From positions 1 through 13,746 of the forward strand of contig CAMLCX010000080.1 in assembly GCA_946478635.1 (NCBI GenBank): 13,746 nt of DNA, read 5' to 3'. A program made the position numbers and the translations under genes. This stretch comes from an uncultured Pseudomonadota bacterium. Lineage in GTDB: Bacteria > Desulfobacterota_B > Binatia > UBA9968. Shown here one piece after another: positions 6,955-13,732 of the stretch; within the stretch, counting starts at the first letter, position 1; each line of letters opens with the position of its first letter. The notes under the pieces are model-generated. The model ran no database searches. It had not been told where the DNA came from and was given only the letters and a program-made list of their open reading frames with translations.

Positions 6955-7392
6955 TTATTTTTTTTCTCTCTTTCTGCTCCCCACAGTGCCTTCCAACCCT
7001 CGGGCAAGATCCTGACGCTCGGCAGAAGAGAGTCTAGCCCACGGATAGTACCAGGGCGGCATTGAGCCCTTTCGAACCGTATTGGCGGATTTATGCGCTT
7101 CCTCCTGCGCCTTATTCCATTCGGAAAAATTTAACTCCCTCCGTCCTTTCTGGACGTCCCGCTGGATCAACCATGAGATCGGGGCAAAGTTAGAGTACCA
7201 GGGCCAAACCGTCTCGTTGCTATGACAGTCGAAGCAGGTTCGCACCACCAACTCCCGCGTTCGCTTGCTGTCCCACGCCGGCTCCACGCGTAGCGGCGGA
7301 TTGGCGTGATCGCGCCCGTACGGCACCGCCTGGATAATCAGGAAAATCACAATGACCCCAAGAAGAACTCGTCGGGCCCATGCTCTGATCAT
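6955..7392 (-). CDS. Small membrane-anchored monoheme protein, Haem_bd family
   Basis: The 145-residue protein has an N-terminal anchor or signal (hydrophobic 9-22) and one heme site CFDCH (53-57). The flanks are typical of the Haem_bd family: WPWYSNFAPISWLI (63-76), RRELNFSEW (84-92) and MPPWYY (111-116). Such proteins sit in the periplasm and bind one heme c; their exact role is unsettled, usually electron transfer or a peroxidase-associated function. The ATG at 7392 has GGAG eight bases upstream. The C-terminus is unusually basic (RKREKK), coded by an A-rich run. It is on the same strand as the mtrAB-bc run but about 410 bases upstream of it, so it is probably a separate transcript with a related respiratory role. 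Confidence 0.85.
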   Translation of the reverse strand: MIRAWARRVLLGVIVIFLIIQAVPYGRDHANPPLRVEPAWDSKRTRELVVRTCFDCHSNETVWPWYSNFAPISWLIQRDVQKGRRELNFSEWNKAQEEAHKSANTVRKGSMPPWYYPWARLSSAERQDLARGLEGTVGSRKREKK

Positions 7393-7478
7393 CGTGTAAA
7401 CTCCATATCTACGTGTTGTCTATTGTTGTGAGCGACCCTTCTCGGAGGTGCGCCCTTTTCTGTTTAGAGAATGCGGCG

Positions 7479-7488
7479 GGTGATCACC
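7479..7488. repeat. 10-bp palindrome GGTGATCACC
   Basis: A perfect palindrome lies about 90 bases upstream of the Haem_bd start, in a 250-base gap where I see no gene. Two further flanking pairs form after one mismatch. It could be a dimeric regulator site; there is no supporting evidence beyond symmetry and position. Confidence 0.25.
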
Positions 7489-7583
7489 GGCTAATATCGC
7501 AGCGGATCAAGATAGAAATCTACTGTAAAAGCTGTGCGGCGTGTTGCATCAGTCCTGAGGAGACCCGCGACAACCGCAGCACA

Positions 7584-7637
7584 CCTATTTCAGATAGGGC
7601 TAGAACGGCGACGAAGCTTTTGCACACCGCTTCGTCG
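7584..7637 (-). terminator. Double hairpin downstream of the cupredoxin pair
   Basis: On the minus strand, just after the stop at 7643, comes a perfect 9-bp stem CGACGAAGC/GCTTCGTCG (7609-7617 with 7629-7637, 11-base loop). A second hairpin CCTAT/ATAGG (7584-7588 with 7594-7598) follows. Neither is followed by a T-run, so this is not a classical intrinsic terminator; it may protect or terminate the message by another route. Confidence 0.4.
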
Positions 7638-7642
7638 GTGCG

Positions 7643-8269
7643 TTAACGTTTCTTTAGATCGACGTTGAGCGCGAACACCTCGCCGGCGCGCACAATTTCG
7701 ACGGTGTCGGTCTTGACGTCGAGGTTTGGGTGCCAAATCTCGACGCGCAGCTTGCCCAAGGGTACATTTTTAATCTCATAATTACCCCGGCTGTCCGTGG
7801 TCGAAAAAAACGGGTGATCTTTCACGACAACGAAGGCTTCCATGTTCGGGTGGGCGTTACAGAGGACGCGCGAAACGCCGGTATTGTCGAATTTCTTGCT
7901 TCGGCTCTTCCCCGAGGCGTAAAGACCAAGATCGAAATCATTCGCGCCGCCCTTGGAATATACGTTGTGCCAAGACTTGTCGTTGTTCGGAAAATCAACC
8001 GTCTCACCGACCATGATCGCTACCACCGTAGGACTGAACTTCAGGTTGCGTTGATCGATAATTTTTTTCTGCGGCTTGACCAGCGACATCCGGGCTTTGA
8101 CCTGTTCCTTTGGGAGCCCTTCGATCGAGACCACCGCGTCTGTAGCTGGTTTGCCACCGATCGTAATCGTTCCTTTAACGATTCCATTCCCCGCCGCATC
8201 GGCGCTCAGAGCAGCAGACGGGATACCGAAGAGCCCTCCGACCAGAATACAGAACAATAAGTTCTTCAT
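7643..8269 (-). CDS. Cupredoxin-like periplasmic protein with carboxypeptidase-regulatory-like domain (second of tandem pair)
   Basis: The 208-residue protein begins with a Sec signal (about 1-22, cleavage near LSA|D). The cupredoxin part has the type 1 copper ligand pattern H101 (SWHNV), C137, H140 and M143 (CNAHPNM). The tail (about 145-208) is a small beta-sandwich of the carboxypeptidase-regulatory type (DSRGNYEIKNVPLGKLRVEIWHP, in two parts about 159-181). Databases often label such proteins 'methylamine utilization protein', but here an electron-carrier role fits better. The ATG at 8269 overlaps the TGA of the upstream paralog (ATGA), with GGGGGT upstream. This fixes the start although the frame stays open a further 34 codons upstream. 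It is shorter than its partner because it lacks the inserted region with two extra cysteines. Confidence 0.85.
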   Translation of the reverse strand: MKNLLFCILVGGLFGIPSAALSADAAGNGIVKGTITIGGKPATDAVVSIEGLPKEQVKARMSLVKPQKKIIDQRNLKFSPTVVAIMVGETVDFPNNDKSWHNVYSKGGANDFDLGLYASGKSRSKKFDNTGVSRVLCNAHPNMEAFVVVKDHPFFSTTDSRGNYEIKNVPLGKLRVEIWHPNLDVKTDTVEIVRAGEVFALNVDLKKR

Positions 8270-9006
8270 TTTTTTACCCCCGGTGACGCTGTAAAAGTGA
8301 AGTCGATATTTTGGGTCCCGGCCGGCTTTACCTCGATCCGCTTTTCCTGCGTGCCCAGGCTCTCGTGCCACACTTTCAACTGATAAACTCCCGGCGGCAC
8401 GTCACGAAGCTCATACTCTCCATAGACGTCGGAGACGGCGTGATAGGGATGCTCGGTAACCATGATGTAAGCAGCCATCCAAGGATGGACTTCGCAGCGA
8501 ATTTTGACGAGGCCGGCCGCAACCAAAGGTTTTCGGCTCGTGCGTCCAGGATAGAGTCCGACATTGAATTGCGGCTGGTCGTTTGTGAAAAGTGCATGGG
8601 CCGTGTGCAGGATGGGATCGGAATTTTTGAGCAGGACAAACTGGCCGATGCTCGCGGCTTGAACCCGCGGAGAGAAGCGACACTTCACGTTATCCAACTC
8701 ATGGACGGTTTCTTTCTCCACAGCCTTACCTTTGGTTACACCTTCCAGAGTAACAACCGCGAAGCGAACTCCCTGTCCCGGGCCGACGCTCAGGCTCTCA
8801 TTGGGAACGTCCTTACAGATTTCCTTGTATTTTGTAATCTGCAGCGGCGGTAGTTTAGGCACTGCCCCGGCAATTTTCACCGCCCCGCGAACGATCGCTC
8901 CGTCTTTCACAACAATTTCCTCGTAAGAGTAAAGCATCCGGGGAAATATCGCGAAGACCCCTAGCGCCAAGACAAGGACGTTCAGCTTTGTTTGTATGTT
9001 CTTCAT
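8266..9006 (-). CDS. Cupredoxin-like periplasmic protein with carboxypeptidase-regulatory-like domain (first of tandem pair)
   Basis: The 246-residue protein has a signal peptide (hydrophobic about 8-22). A beta-rich region follows with C64 and C109, which could form a disulfide. The copper-type motif is H134/H137 with C171, H174 and M177 (CEVHPWM), the ligand order of blue copper proteins. The C-terminal part (about 192-246) is a carboxypeptidase-regulatory-like fold with YGEYELRDVPPGVYQLKVWH split over 195-214. It is a diverged paralog of the next gene, with which it overlaps by four bases. I chose ATG 9006 with GGTGG eight bases upstream over an in-frame TTG at 9024. Probable role: periplasmic copper electron carrier, co-expressed with its partner; substrate or partner unknown. 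Confidence 0.85.
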   Translation of the reverse strand: MKNIQTKLNVLVLALGVFAIFPRMLYSYEEIVVKDGAIVRGAVKIAGAVPKLPPLQITKYKEICKDVPNESLSVGPGQGVRFAVVTLEGVTKGKAVEKETVHELDNVKCRFSPRVQAASIGQFVLLKNSDPILHTAHALFTNDQPQFNVGLYPGRTSRKPLVAAGLVKIRCEVHPWMAAYIMVTEHPYHAVSDVYGEYELRDVPPGVYQLKVWHESLGTQEKRIEVKPAGTQNIDFTFTASPGVKK

Positions 9007-9117
9007 GGTATTTTCCACCAGCAATGGCCGTGCCAGATTTTATCCCGCCAACGCACAGCGGTTGTGAGCACGGCTCATCATTTTGCGATCAAACCGGAAT
9101 TTTCGCACTCCGTTGCG

Positions 9118-9420
9118 TCACAGGCGCGGATCTTCAACTCTGACGACATGAAACGGAACGGACTTCTTGGCGCGTTCGCCGAGCTCGGTAATCTTTTGCG
9201 GTGTAAAAACCTCTTTGAGGGCTTCCGGCTTGATCGCGCCGCTGATCTCCTTATCTCGGAGTACAATATCGGTTACCTGCCCATGCTTGAGCAGCGTTTT
9301 GAACTGGCTGTAGGAAAGGGTTTCCACCGGCTGGCTAAACAAGAAATACTGGCTGACAAACATCAACGCTAGCGCCAGCATGAAGTACCCGATCGAAAAA
9401 TCTTTTCGTTTTTTATCCAA
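9118..9420 (-). CDS. Orphan FtsH N-terminal (periplasmic) domain protein
   Basis: The 100-residue protein matches only the start of FtsH: a short basic N-terminus (DKKRKDFS), a membrane span (about 9-29), then the FtsH extracytoplasmic domain (PVETLSYSQF 31-40, VTDIVLRDKEISGAI 49-63, FHVVRVEDP 90-98). It stops where FtsH would enter its second membrane span, so AAA+ ATPase and zinc protease parts are absent. The following bases contain no FtsH continuation in any minus-strand frame. The start is probably TTG at 9420, because a stop lies two codons upstream; an ATG at 9381 would cut into the membrane span. It follows the BCAM0308-like gene by 92 bases. It could be a stand-alone modulator of an FtsH hexamer or a remnant; the well-kept domain favours a real small gene. 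Confidence 0.72.
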   Translation of the reverse strand: MDKKRKDFSIGYFMLALALMFVSQYFLFSQPVETLSYSQFKTLLKHGQVTDIVLRDKEISGAIKPEALKEVFTPQKITELGERAKKSVPFHVVRVEDPRL

Positions 9421-9512
9421 GGGCTACTCGATGTTGCCACGCGCGGAGAGGAATGACCCTAACGAAACTCCCAACGGCTCGCGCTATTGCTCTTCCGTCC
9501 TTACGTTCGCTG

Positions 9513-10025
9513 CTATTTTTCAGCCCCGCTCTTTTCCCACACCACGCGGACGAACTTATTATTATGCCCCCACTTATAATCCAGCTTTCCACCCCTTGCC
9601 TTCTTGATCGAGCGCCCCAGCCGTTGGGCCAGCTTCTCGGTCGTGGTCTCGACCCGCCAGCCGCCATTCGCCGCGCCCATGCGCATAATCCGCTCCAGCG
9701 GATTTTTCTCCCGCGCCCGCGACTCTTCGTTGCGCAAGATCCTCAAAATCTCTCCACGGTTTTGCGCCTCAACGCCAAGGAGAGTGACTTCACCTCCCGG
9801 AAACTGATCTCGAATCTTCCGGCACGCGGGGCAGAAAACGAGATGGCTGTGTGTTTCGCTGCTAAAACCAGCAGGGGGCGTTAGCGTCCAATGGCGTCGA
9901 TGGTGAAAGGCGCCACAGCCGCTGCACTGTAGGACGCCCTTCGGATCGCGCCGCGGCAGGTACATATCCTTTTCGATATGACCCTTCTTGTATATCGTGT
10001 TGTATTTCTTCAGCGCTGATCTCAT
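9513..10025 (-). CDS. BCAM0308-like protein with two CxxC zinc-ribbon halves
   Basis: The 170-residue cytosolic protein has a basic N-terminus. Two CxxC knuckles follow, CSGC (34-37) with H41/H42 nearby and CPAC (65-68), likely holding one zinc. A PPAGF segment (50-54) and a C-terminal alpha/beta part come next, with VETTTEKLAQRLGRSIKKA (125-143) and KFVRVVWE (157-164). This order is that of the BCAM0308 family, whose biochemical function is unknown; the C-terminal half recalls Nmd3-like RNA/ribosome-associated folds. The ATG at 10025 has GGAGGAG nine bases upstream; the TTG two codons before is too close to that site. The gene is 17 bases after the zinc-ribbon gene, so the two are co-transcribed. 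Confidence 0.75.
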   Translation of the reverse strand: MRSALKKYNTIYKKGHIEKDMYLPRRDPKGVLQCSGCGAFHHRRHWTLTPPAGFSSETHSHLVFCPACRKIRDQFPGGEVTLLGVEAQNRGEILRILRNEESRAREKNPLERIMRMGAANGGWRVETTTEKLAQRLGRSIKKARGGKLDYKWGHNNKFVRVVWEKSGAEK

Positions 10026-10042
10026 AACCAAGCTCCTCCGTT

Positions 10043-10366
10043 CTAGGTTTTCGCCGTCAATGTCTCCAACCAGGAGCCGAGCGGCCCGCGGCTAATTTTC
10101 TTGACGATCGCCTCGAGCTCGCCCCGATCCAACCAAATTCCATCGCATTCATGGCAGCGATCGAGCGCGAATCCCTCGAAGGTGTAAGCCTCTAGCTTAC
10201 CAGGGCATTTAGGACAGCGTCGCGCCGCCTCAGCAGTTTCGACCTTACGCAGTTGACCGCGGAGCTTATCCAGGACCTCCCGATCCCGCTCGGCAAAATA
10301 AATGTCTTCTTTGGCCTTCTCCACCAGTCGCATGGTATCGCCAAATCGATCCTTTTCATTTTCCAT
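10043..10366 (-). CDS. TFIIB-type zinc-ribbon small protein (zf-TFIIB family)
   Basis: The 107-residue protein has an N-terminal charged, probably coiled-coil helix (about 10-45). A zinc ribbon follows with C51/C54 (CPKC) and C71/C74 (CHEC), closing with the family signature DGIWLDRGELEAI (75-87). These small bacterial proteins are common, cytosolic and of unknown function; they are not transcription factors by proof. The ATG at 10366 has GGAGG eight bases upstream, which decides against an earlier in-frame start nine codons before. It is first in a short minus-strand operon with the BCAM0308-like and FtsH-domain genes. Confidence 0.82.
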   Translation of the reverse strand: MENEKDRFGDTMRLVEKAKEDIYFAERDREVLDKLRGQLRKVETAEAARRCPKCPGKLEAYTFEGFALDRCHECDGIWLDRGELEAIVKKISRGPLGSWLETLTAKT

Positions 10367-10472
10367 ATTGCCAACCTCCACAGCTTTCTCCACGGAAAGA
10401 ACGCAGCTTTGATGCCAGCAGCCGTCTTGTTGGGTCGTGAGCGAAGAAACGCGCAGAGGGGGCGCTCACATT

Positions 10473-10489
10473 TTTTGATTTTATCAAAA
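10473..10489. promoter_or_regulatory. Palindrome TTTTGAT-N3-ATCAAAA in divergent promoter region
   Basis: A perfect 7-bp inverted repeat with a three-base T spacer lies between the minus-strand zinc-ribbon operon (start 10366) and the plus-strand cytochrome c (start 10656). It looks like a Crp/Fnr-type operator, but the spacer is one base shorter than the FNR consensus. Clear sigma-70 boxes could not be placed on either side. Confidence 0.35.
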
Positions 10490-10655
10490 TCAGTAAAGAT
10501 TGACCGCGCGTTTCGCGACTTTGCGAATTTAGTCCTGTCGATCCCCCATCTCCGCAGCTTTGTGCAAGGGTTCTCTCGGGCATTTGGTTTGCGTCACTAT
10601 TCCCCCCAGTTGATACGGTAGTTCGAATAATATTTGATCAGAGGGATGGCCAACG

Positions 10656-11057
10656 ATGACAAGCCGACTCTTCATCCGGATCGCGGTAGCTGTTTTGCTG
10701 TTAGCCCCAACGACGCAATCATTTGCAGACAAGAATGGCGGCAAAGAAATGTACTTGAAGTATTGCGCCTCTTGCCATGGCAGCCAAGGCAAGGGCGATG
10801 GCCCGGTAAGCCGGGACTTGAAAGTCAAACTGCCCGATTTGACCGTTTTGAAACGCAATAACAAAGGAACCTATCCGGTCGAGCGGGTGATGTCTTCGAT
10901 CGACGGCAGCCGCGCCGTGCGTGCGCACGGGACGCGCAACATGCCCGTGTGGGGCGAGGTGTTCCGGCAAGAGCATGAAAAAGAGAAATATACGGAGTTG
11001 ACCTCGCTGCTAACGGCAAAGCTGATTGCCGAATACATCGGCACACTGCAAAAGTGA
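10656..11057 (+). CDS. Periplasmic monoheme class I cytochrome c
   Basis: The 133-residue protein has a Sec signal (about 1-24, cleavage near SFA|D). The heme site is CASCH (37-41) followed by GSQGKGDG (42-49), a common turn in cytochrome c domains. The distal ligand is probably M96 in RNMPVWG (94-100). The closing helix (about 113-132) completes a small class I fold. GAGGG lies about ten bases before the ATG at 10656. It is likely a diffusible electron shuttle in the periplasm; it could connect the bc complex or the decaheme conduit to an oxidase, which is inference. It is transcribed away from the minus-strand genes; the next gene downstream, 237 bases on, is a FocA/NirC-type channel. Confidence 0.9.
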   Translation: MTSRLFIRIAVAVLLLAPTTQSFADKNGGKEMYLKYCASCHGSQGKGDGPVSRDLKVKLPDLTVLKRNNKGTYPVERVMSSIDGSRAVRAHGTRNMPVWGEVFRQEHEKEKYTELTSLLTAKLIAEYIGTLQK

Positions 11058-11294
11058 TGCATTTGCGTGCCGCAATTCGCATTAAGCCACCGCGGCCATG
11101 GAGCTGGTCAATCTTGGTTTACTGACCCGGAATAGGCCAGGAACCGGCGTCGAGCACGGAGTACTCTTCGGACTTTTCTTTTCATAATGCAGAGATGTTT
11201 TTAAAGGTGACCAGCCCCTACCGCAACAAGCACCCGCTGTCCCATGAATATAAGGAACCGCGGTGCAATCGAGCGCCTCTGACCGAATTTCGCT

Positions 11295-12122
11295 ATGAGT
11301 GAAATCTTCGGTTTCGATGCTTACACGCCCAAGGAGATCGCCGAACGCGTCCAGTCTGTCGGCGTCGCCAAAGCACGCTTGCCGCTGCTCACCCAGTTGA
11401 CCCTGGGCATACTCGCCGGCGGATTTATCGGCCTCGGCGCGCTTTACTTTACGTTGGTGGCCAGCGACTCCAATTTAAGCTTTTCCGTAAGCCGGGTATT
11501 GGGCGGGTTGGCGTTCTCGTTGGGACTGATCTTGGTGGTGATAGCTGGTGCTGAGCTTTTCACCGGCAACAATCTACAGATCATGGCTTGGGCTGACCGA
11601 CGCATTACGACTGTTGAGTTGATTCGTAATTGGCTCGTTGTTTATGTTGGCAATTTTGTCGGTGCGCTTGGCCTGGTCTTCCTGGTCCTGTGGTCCCAGC
11701 ATTGGCGCATGAACGACGACGCCGTAGGCATCACCGCGATCAAAATCGCTGCTGGCAAAGTCGCGCTGCCGTTTTGGGAGGCATTTTTCAAAGGCGTTTT
11801 GTGTAATGTCCTGGTCTGCCTCGCCGTGTGGCTCACGCTCGCCGGGCGCACCGTGGTCGACAAAATATTTGCCATCGTTTTTCCGATTTCCGCCTTTGTT
11901 GCTGCGGGTTTCGAACACAGCGTGGCCAACATGTATTTCATCCCACTGGGAATTCTTCTCCAGCAGCAACTTCCCACGGCTTCAGTGCCGGCCCTGAATC
12001 TGACAGGGCTGATTACGAATTTGATCCCGGTAACACTTGGAAATATTGCCGGCGGCACCGGCATGGTTGCGGCGGTTTATTACCTGGTCTATTGCCGGTC
12101 TTCCACGGGAGCACCACGCTGA
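11295..12122 (+). CDS. Formate/nitrite-type transporter (FocA/NirC family)
   Basis: The 275-residue inner-membrane protein has six hydrophobic segments and the usual family length (about 270-285). Conserved stretches are visible: AGAELFTGNN (84-93, with the pore threonine T90), AAGK (152-155, K155 matching the positive ring lysine), FFKGVLCNVLVCLA (164-177) and FEHSVANMYFIP (206-217) with the central pore histidine H208. LGNIAGG (248-254) closes the set. The family forms pentameric channels for formate, nitrite or hydrosulfide; the sequence does not tell which. A stop lies five codons upstream, so ATG 11295 is the first possible start, but no good ribosome site is seen. The neighbouring cytochrome c hints at a respiratory substrate such as formate or nitrite. 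Confidence 0.92.
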   Translation: MSEIFGFDAYTPKEIAERVQSVGVAKARLPLLTQLTLGILAGGFIGLGALYFTLVASDSNLSFSVSRVLGGLAFSLGLILVVIAGAELFTGNNLQIMAWADRRITTVELIRNWLVVYVGNFVGALGLVFLVLWSQHWRMNDDAVGITAIKIAAGKVALPFWEAFFKGVLCNVLVCLAVWLTLAGRTVVDKIFAIVFPISAFVAAGFEHSVANMYFIPLGILLQQQLPTASVPALNLTGLITNLIPVTLGNIAGGTGMVAAVYYLVYCRSSTGAPR

Positions 12123-12146
12123 CCCGAGAAAATATCGCGTTAAAGC

Positions 12147-12177
12147 GCGAGCACCGCCCGGTTCGAGCGGCGTTCGC
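12147..12177. terminator. Hairpin between convergent transporter and UspA genes
   Basis: An imperfect stem of about 11 pairs (GCGA/TCGC outer, CCGC/GCGG inner, one mismatch and one G-T pair) with a nine-base loop lies in the 98-base gap where both genes end. No T-run follows on either strand, so termination is only suggested by position. Confidence 0.3.
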
Positions 12178-12220
12178 CTCCATCGGAGTGATCTAATAAC
12201 GAGGGTCGGTCAATCGCAAT

Positions 12221-12691
12221 TCAAGCGGCTTGCGCGGTCGTTCCTTCTCGCCCGCGCCGCGGTACGATCAACACCGGACAAGGCGCGCGCGCCACGACTT
12301 TTTCTGCGACGCTGCCCAAAATCAAATGGTCGACGCCGGTGCGGCCGTGAGTCGACATCACGATCATATCGACGCCCTCACTCGCTGCTACCTCAACTAT
12401 GTTCTTGAAGGGCGCGCCGAACTCAACGACCGCACGGACTTCCACCAGGTCGATGGAATCGGCGAAATTCTCGGCGAGAAATTTATCTAGGAGCCGACGG
12501 CTCTCGTCCAACAGATCGCGATTGGGCCCGTAATCGGTCCGATTATTGTGCCAATCTGCGCCGAAATCGACGGCGTGATAAACGATAACCGCCGCGCTCG
12601 AGTCTCGCGCCATCTCCAGTGCGTAGCGCAGGCCAAGCTTCGACAATTCAGAAAAATCCGTTGGCGCCAATATCTTTTTAATCCTCGGCAT
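12221..12691 (-). CDS. Universal stress protein, UspA family (ATP-binding type)
   Basis: The 156-residue single-domain Usp begins with KKILAPTDFSE (5-15), the first strand and nucleotide-site aspartate (D12). It ends with the phosphate/ribose loop STHG-N9-GS (113-127, in STHGRTG and LGSVAE) and CPVLIVP (138-144). The first glycine of the usual G-x2-G is serine here, a common variant. Such proteins are cytosolic dimers linked to energy or oxygen stress; the substrate effect is not known. The ATG at 12691 has AAGGAG seven bases upstream, preferred over an extension 18 codons earlier. The gene converges on the transporter and diverges from the CBS gene. The grouping of Usp and CBS proteins is typical for energy-status regulation. 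Confidence 0.93.
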   Translation of the reverse strand: MPRIKKILAPTDFSELSKLGLRYALEMARDSSAAVIVYHAVDFGADWHNNRTDYGPNRDLLDESRRLLDKFLAENFADSIDLVEVRAVVEFGAPFKNIVEVAASEGVDMIVMSTHGRTGVDHLILGSVAEKVVARAPCPVLIVPRRGREGTTAQAA

Positions 12692-13005
12692 AAAAACTCC
12701 TTTGTCCTTATGGCTCTTTACTAAAATCATTACCGCAAAACACATGCCGCTCGCTTACTCAAGATAACCGCCCCGTTTTTGCCTGCCGCGGCAGATATTT
12801 TTCCTATCCGTGCGGAAAAGGCGCGTGGAATTTGCATCGACGCGAAAGAGAATGCCTGCATTTTTACTTAAACCAATGAATTGATTGTGTAATTGATTAC
12901 AGCGCCTTGGCATAGAGCGTGCTCGTTGAACTGATCGGAATAATAGACAAGCGCTCCGACTATCTCTGATCGGAAAGGAACAAGGCCATGGGAGGATACA
13001 ACTGG
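12692..13005. promoter_or_regulatory. Divergent regulatory region between uspA-like and CBS genes
   Basis: About 300 bases without a gene. It holds a perfect 12-bp palindrome CTGCCGCGGCAG (12783-12794), a direct repeat AATTGATT at 12879-12886 and 12891-12898 (period 12), and a 10-base direct repeat CTGATCGGAA at 12931-12940 and 12966-12975 (35 apart). The last copy is followed by the AAAGGA site before ATG 12988. The promoters themselves could not be placed. Confidence 0.4.
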
Positions 13006-13422
13006 ATGAAAGTCGTGGATGTGATGACCAAGAATCCGCTGGTCATGACACCTGCTGAAACTATCGGCCAGGCGGACGAGTTGATGGTCGAAAATAGAAT
13101 TCGCCAGCTGCCTGTCGTGGACAAGGGTGCGTTGTTGGGGATCATCACCGATCGCGACGTTCGGTCCTTCCTGGCTCAATCGTCGCTTGTTGAGCCGGAG
13201 GAACGGGCGAAAGCGCTCCGAACCAGGGTCCGAGACATCATGACCGCCGAGCCGCTCACCTTGTCGCCTGAGGACGATCTGCGCGACGCGGTGGAACTCC
13301 TGATCGAAGACAAGATCGGCGGCATTCCGGTGGTCGATGAGGCCGAAGGCCTGGTAGGCATCGTTACCTACGTTGACGTCTTGCGCTGCTTTCTCAACCG
13401 TCTCGAGGAGGAGCAGGAATGA
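13006..13422 (+). CDS. Two-CBS-domain (Bateman module) protein
   Basis: The 138-residue protein is a lone Bateman module. CBS1 spans about 1-58 (VMTKNPLVMTPAETI, then QLPVVDKGALLGIITDRDV at 34-52). CBS2 spans about 75-132 (IMTAEPLTLSPEDDL, then GIPVVDEAEGLVGIVTYVDV at 105-124). The TDRDV end of CBS1 is the usual ribose-binding part; CBS2 has TYVDV instead, so binding may differ between the sites. Such modules sense adenine nucleotides or other adenosyl ligands and act on partners. ATG 13006 has GGGAGG ten bases upstream; an in-frame ATG at 12988 with AAAGGA is equally possible and would add six residues. It is followed 43 bases later by a small gene on the same strand. Confidence 0.9.
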   Translation: MKVVDVMTKNPLVMTPAETIGQADELMVENRIRQLPVVDKGALLGIITDRDVRSFLAQSSLVEPEERAKALRTRVRDIMTAEPLTLSPEDDLRDAVELLIEDKIGGIPVVDEAEGLVGIVTYVDVLRCFLNRLEEEQE

Positions 13423-13465
13423 CGAACCATTCGCAGGAATGCCGGAGCAGGAACGCGGAGGAAAT

Positions 13466-13732
13466 ATGGGCGGCTTTTTAGGCGCGGAGGAAACACTCAC
13501 CCGCGCGCGAGTCAAAGAAATATTCCGTGAGAAGCAATACTCCTATTTCGAGCAAAAGGTCGCGCTTCTCGAAGTTAGGGACGATTCGTTGTTGCTCAAA
13601 ATCTCATTCCTCCTGGAATACAAGAACCACATGATCGCGATCGAGGAAAAAGAGCCCATCGTGGTCTCGCTCTCAGACTTCCGAATGGAAGACTGGGGCG
13701 ATGGGGTCAGGAAACTCGCCGATATCGAGTAG
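13466..13732 (+). CDS. Hypothetical protein, 88 residues
   Basis: I do not recognise the family. The soluble, acidic chain has a helix-like start (EETLTRARVKEIFREKQYSY split over about 8-27). Strand-like segments follow (KVALLEVRDDSLLLKISF across 32-49; IAIEEKEPIVVSL across 58-70) and an acidic C-terminus. There is no membrane span and no cysteine. The ATG at 13466 has GGAGG four bases before it; an upstream ATG at 13439 has no usable site. The gene lies 43 bases after the CBS protein, probably in the same transcript, so it may serve the same regulatory function. Confidence 0.65.
   Translation: MGGFLGAEETLTRARVKEIFREKQYSYFEQKVALLEVRDDSLLLKISFLLEYKNHMIAIEEKEPIVVSLSDFRMEDWGDGVRKLADIE

Noticed and set aside
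7413..7646. Plus-strand open frame of 77 codons in the gap before the cupredoxin pair
   Set aside because: No ribosome site, no recognisable motif, and it runs through hairpins that belong to the end of the opposite gene.
7643..8371. Longer version of the second cupredoxin gene starting at 8371
   Set aside because: The extra 34 residues are charged, lie inside the upstream paralog and hide the signal peptide; the ATGA overlap at 8266-8269 gives the natural start.
9007..9117. Frameshifted continuation of FtsH after the stop at 9118
   Set aside because: The next two minus-strand frames give only short peptides without a second membrane span or Walker motif, so there is no sign of a broken full-length FtsH here.
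11098..11187. 29-codon open frame between cytochrome c and the transporter
   Set aside because: No clear ribosome site and no similarity that I can recognise; too short to support.
13373..13465. N-terminal extension of the 88-residue protein
   Set aside because: It would overlap the CBS gene by 50 bases from a TTG without a ribosome site; GGAGG before ATG 13466 is better.
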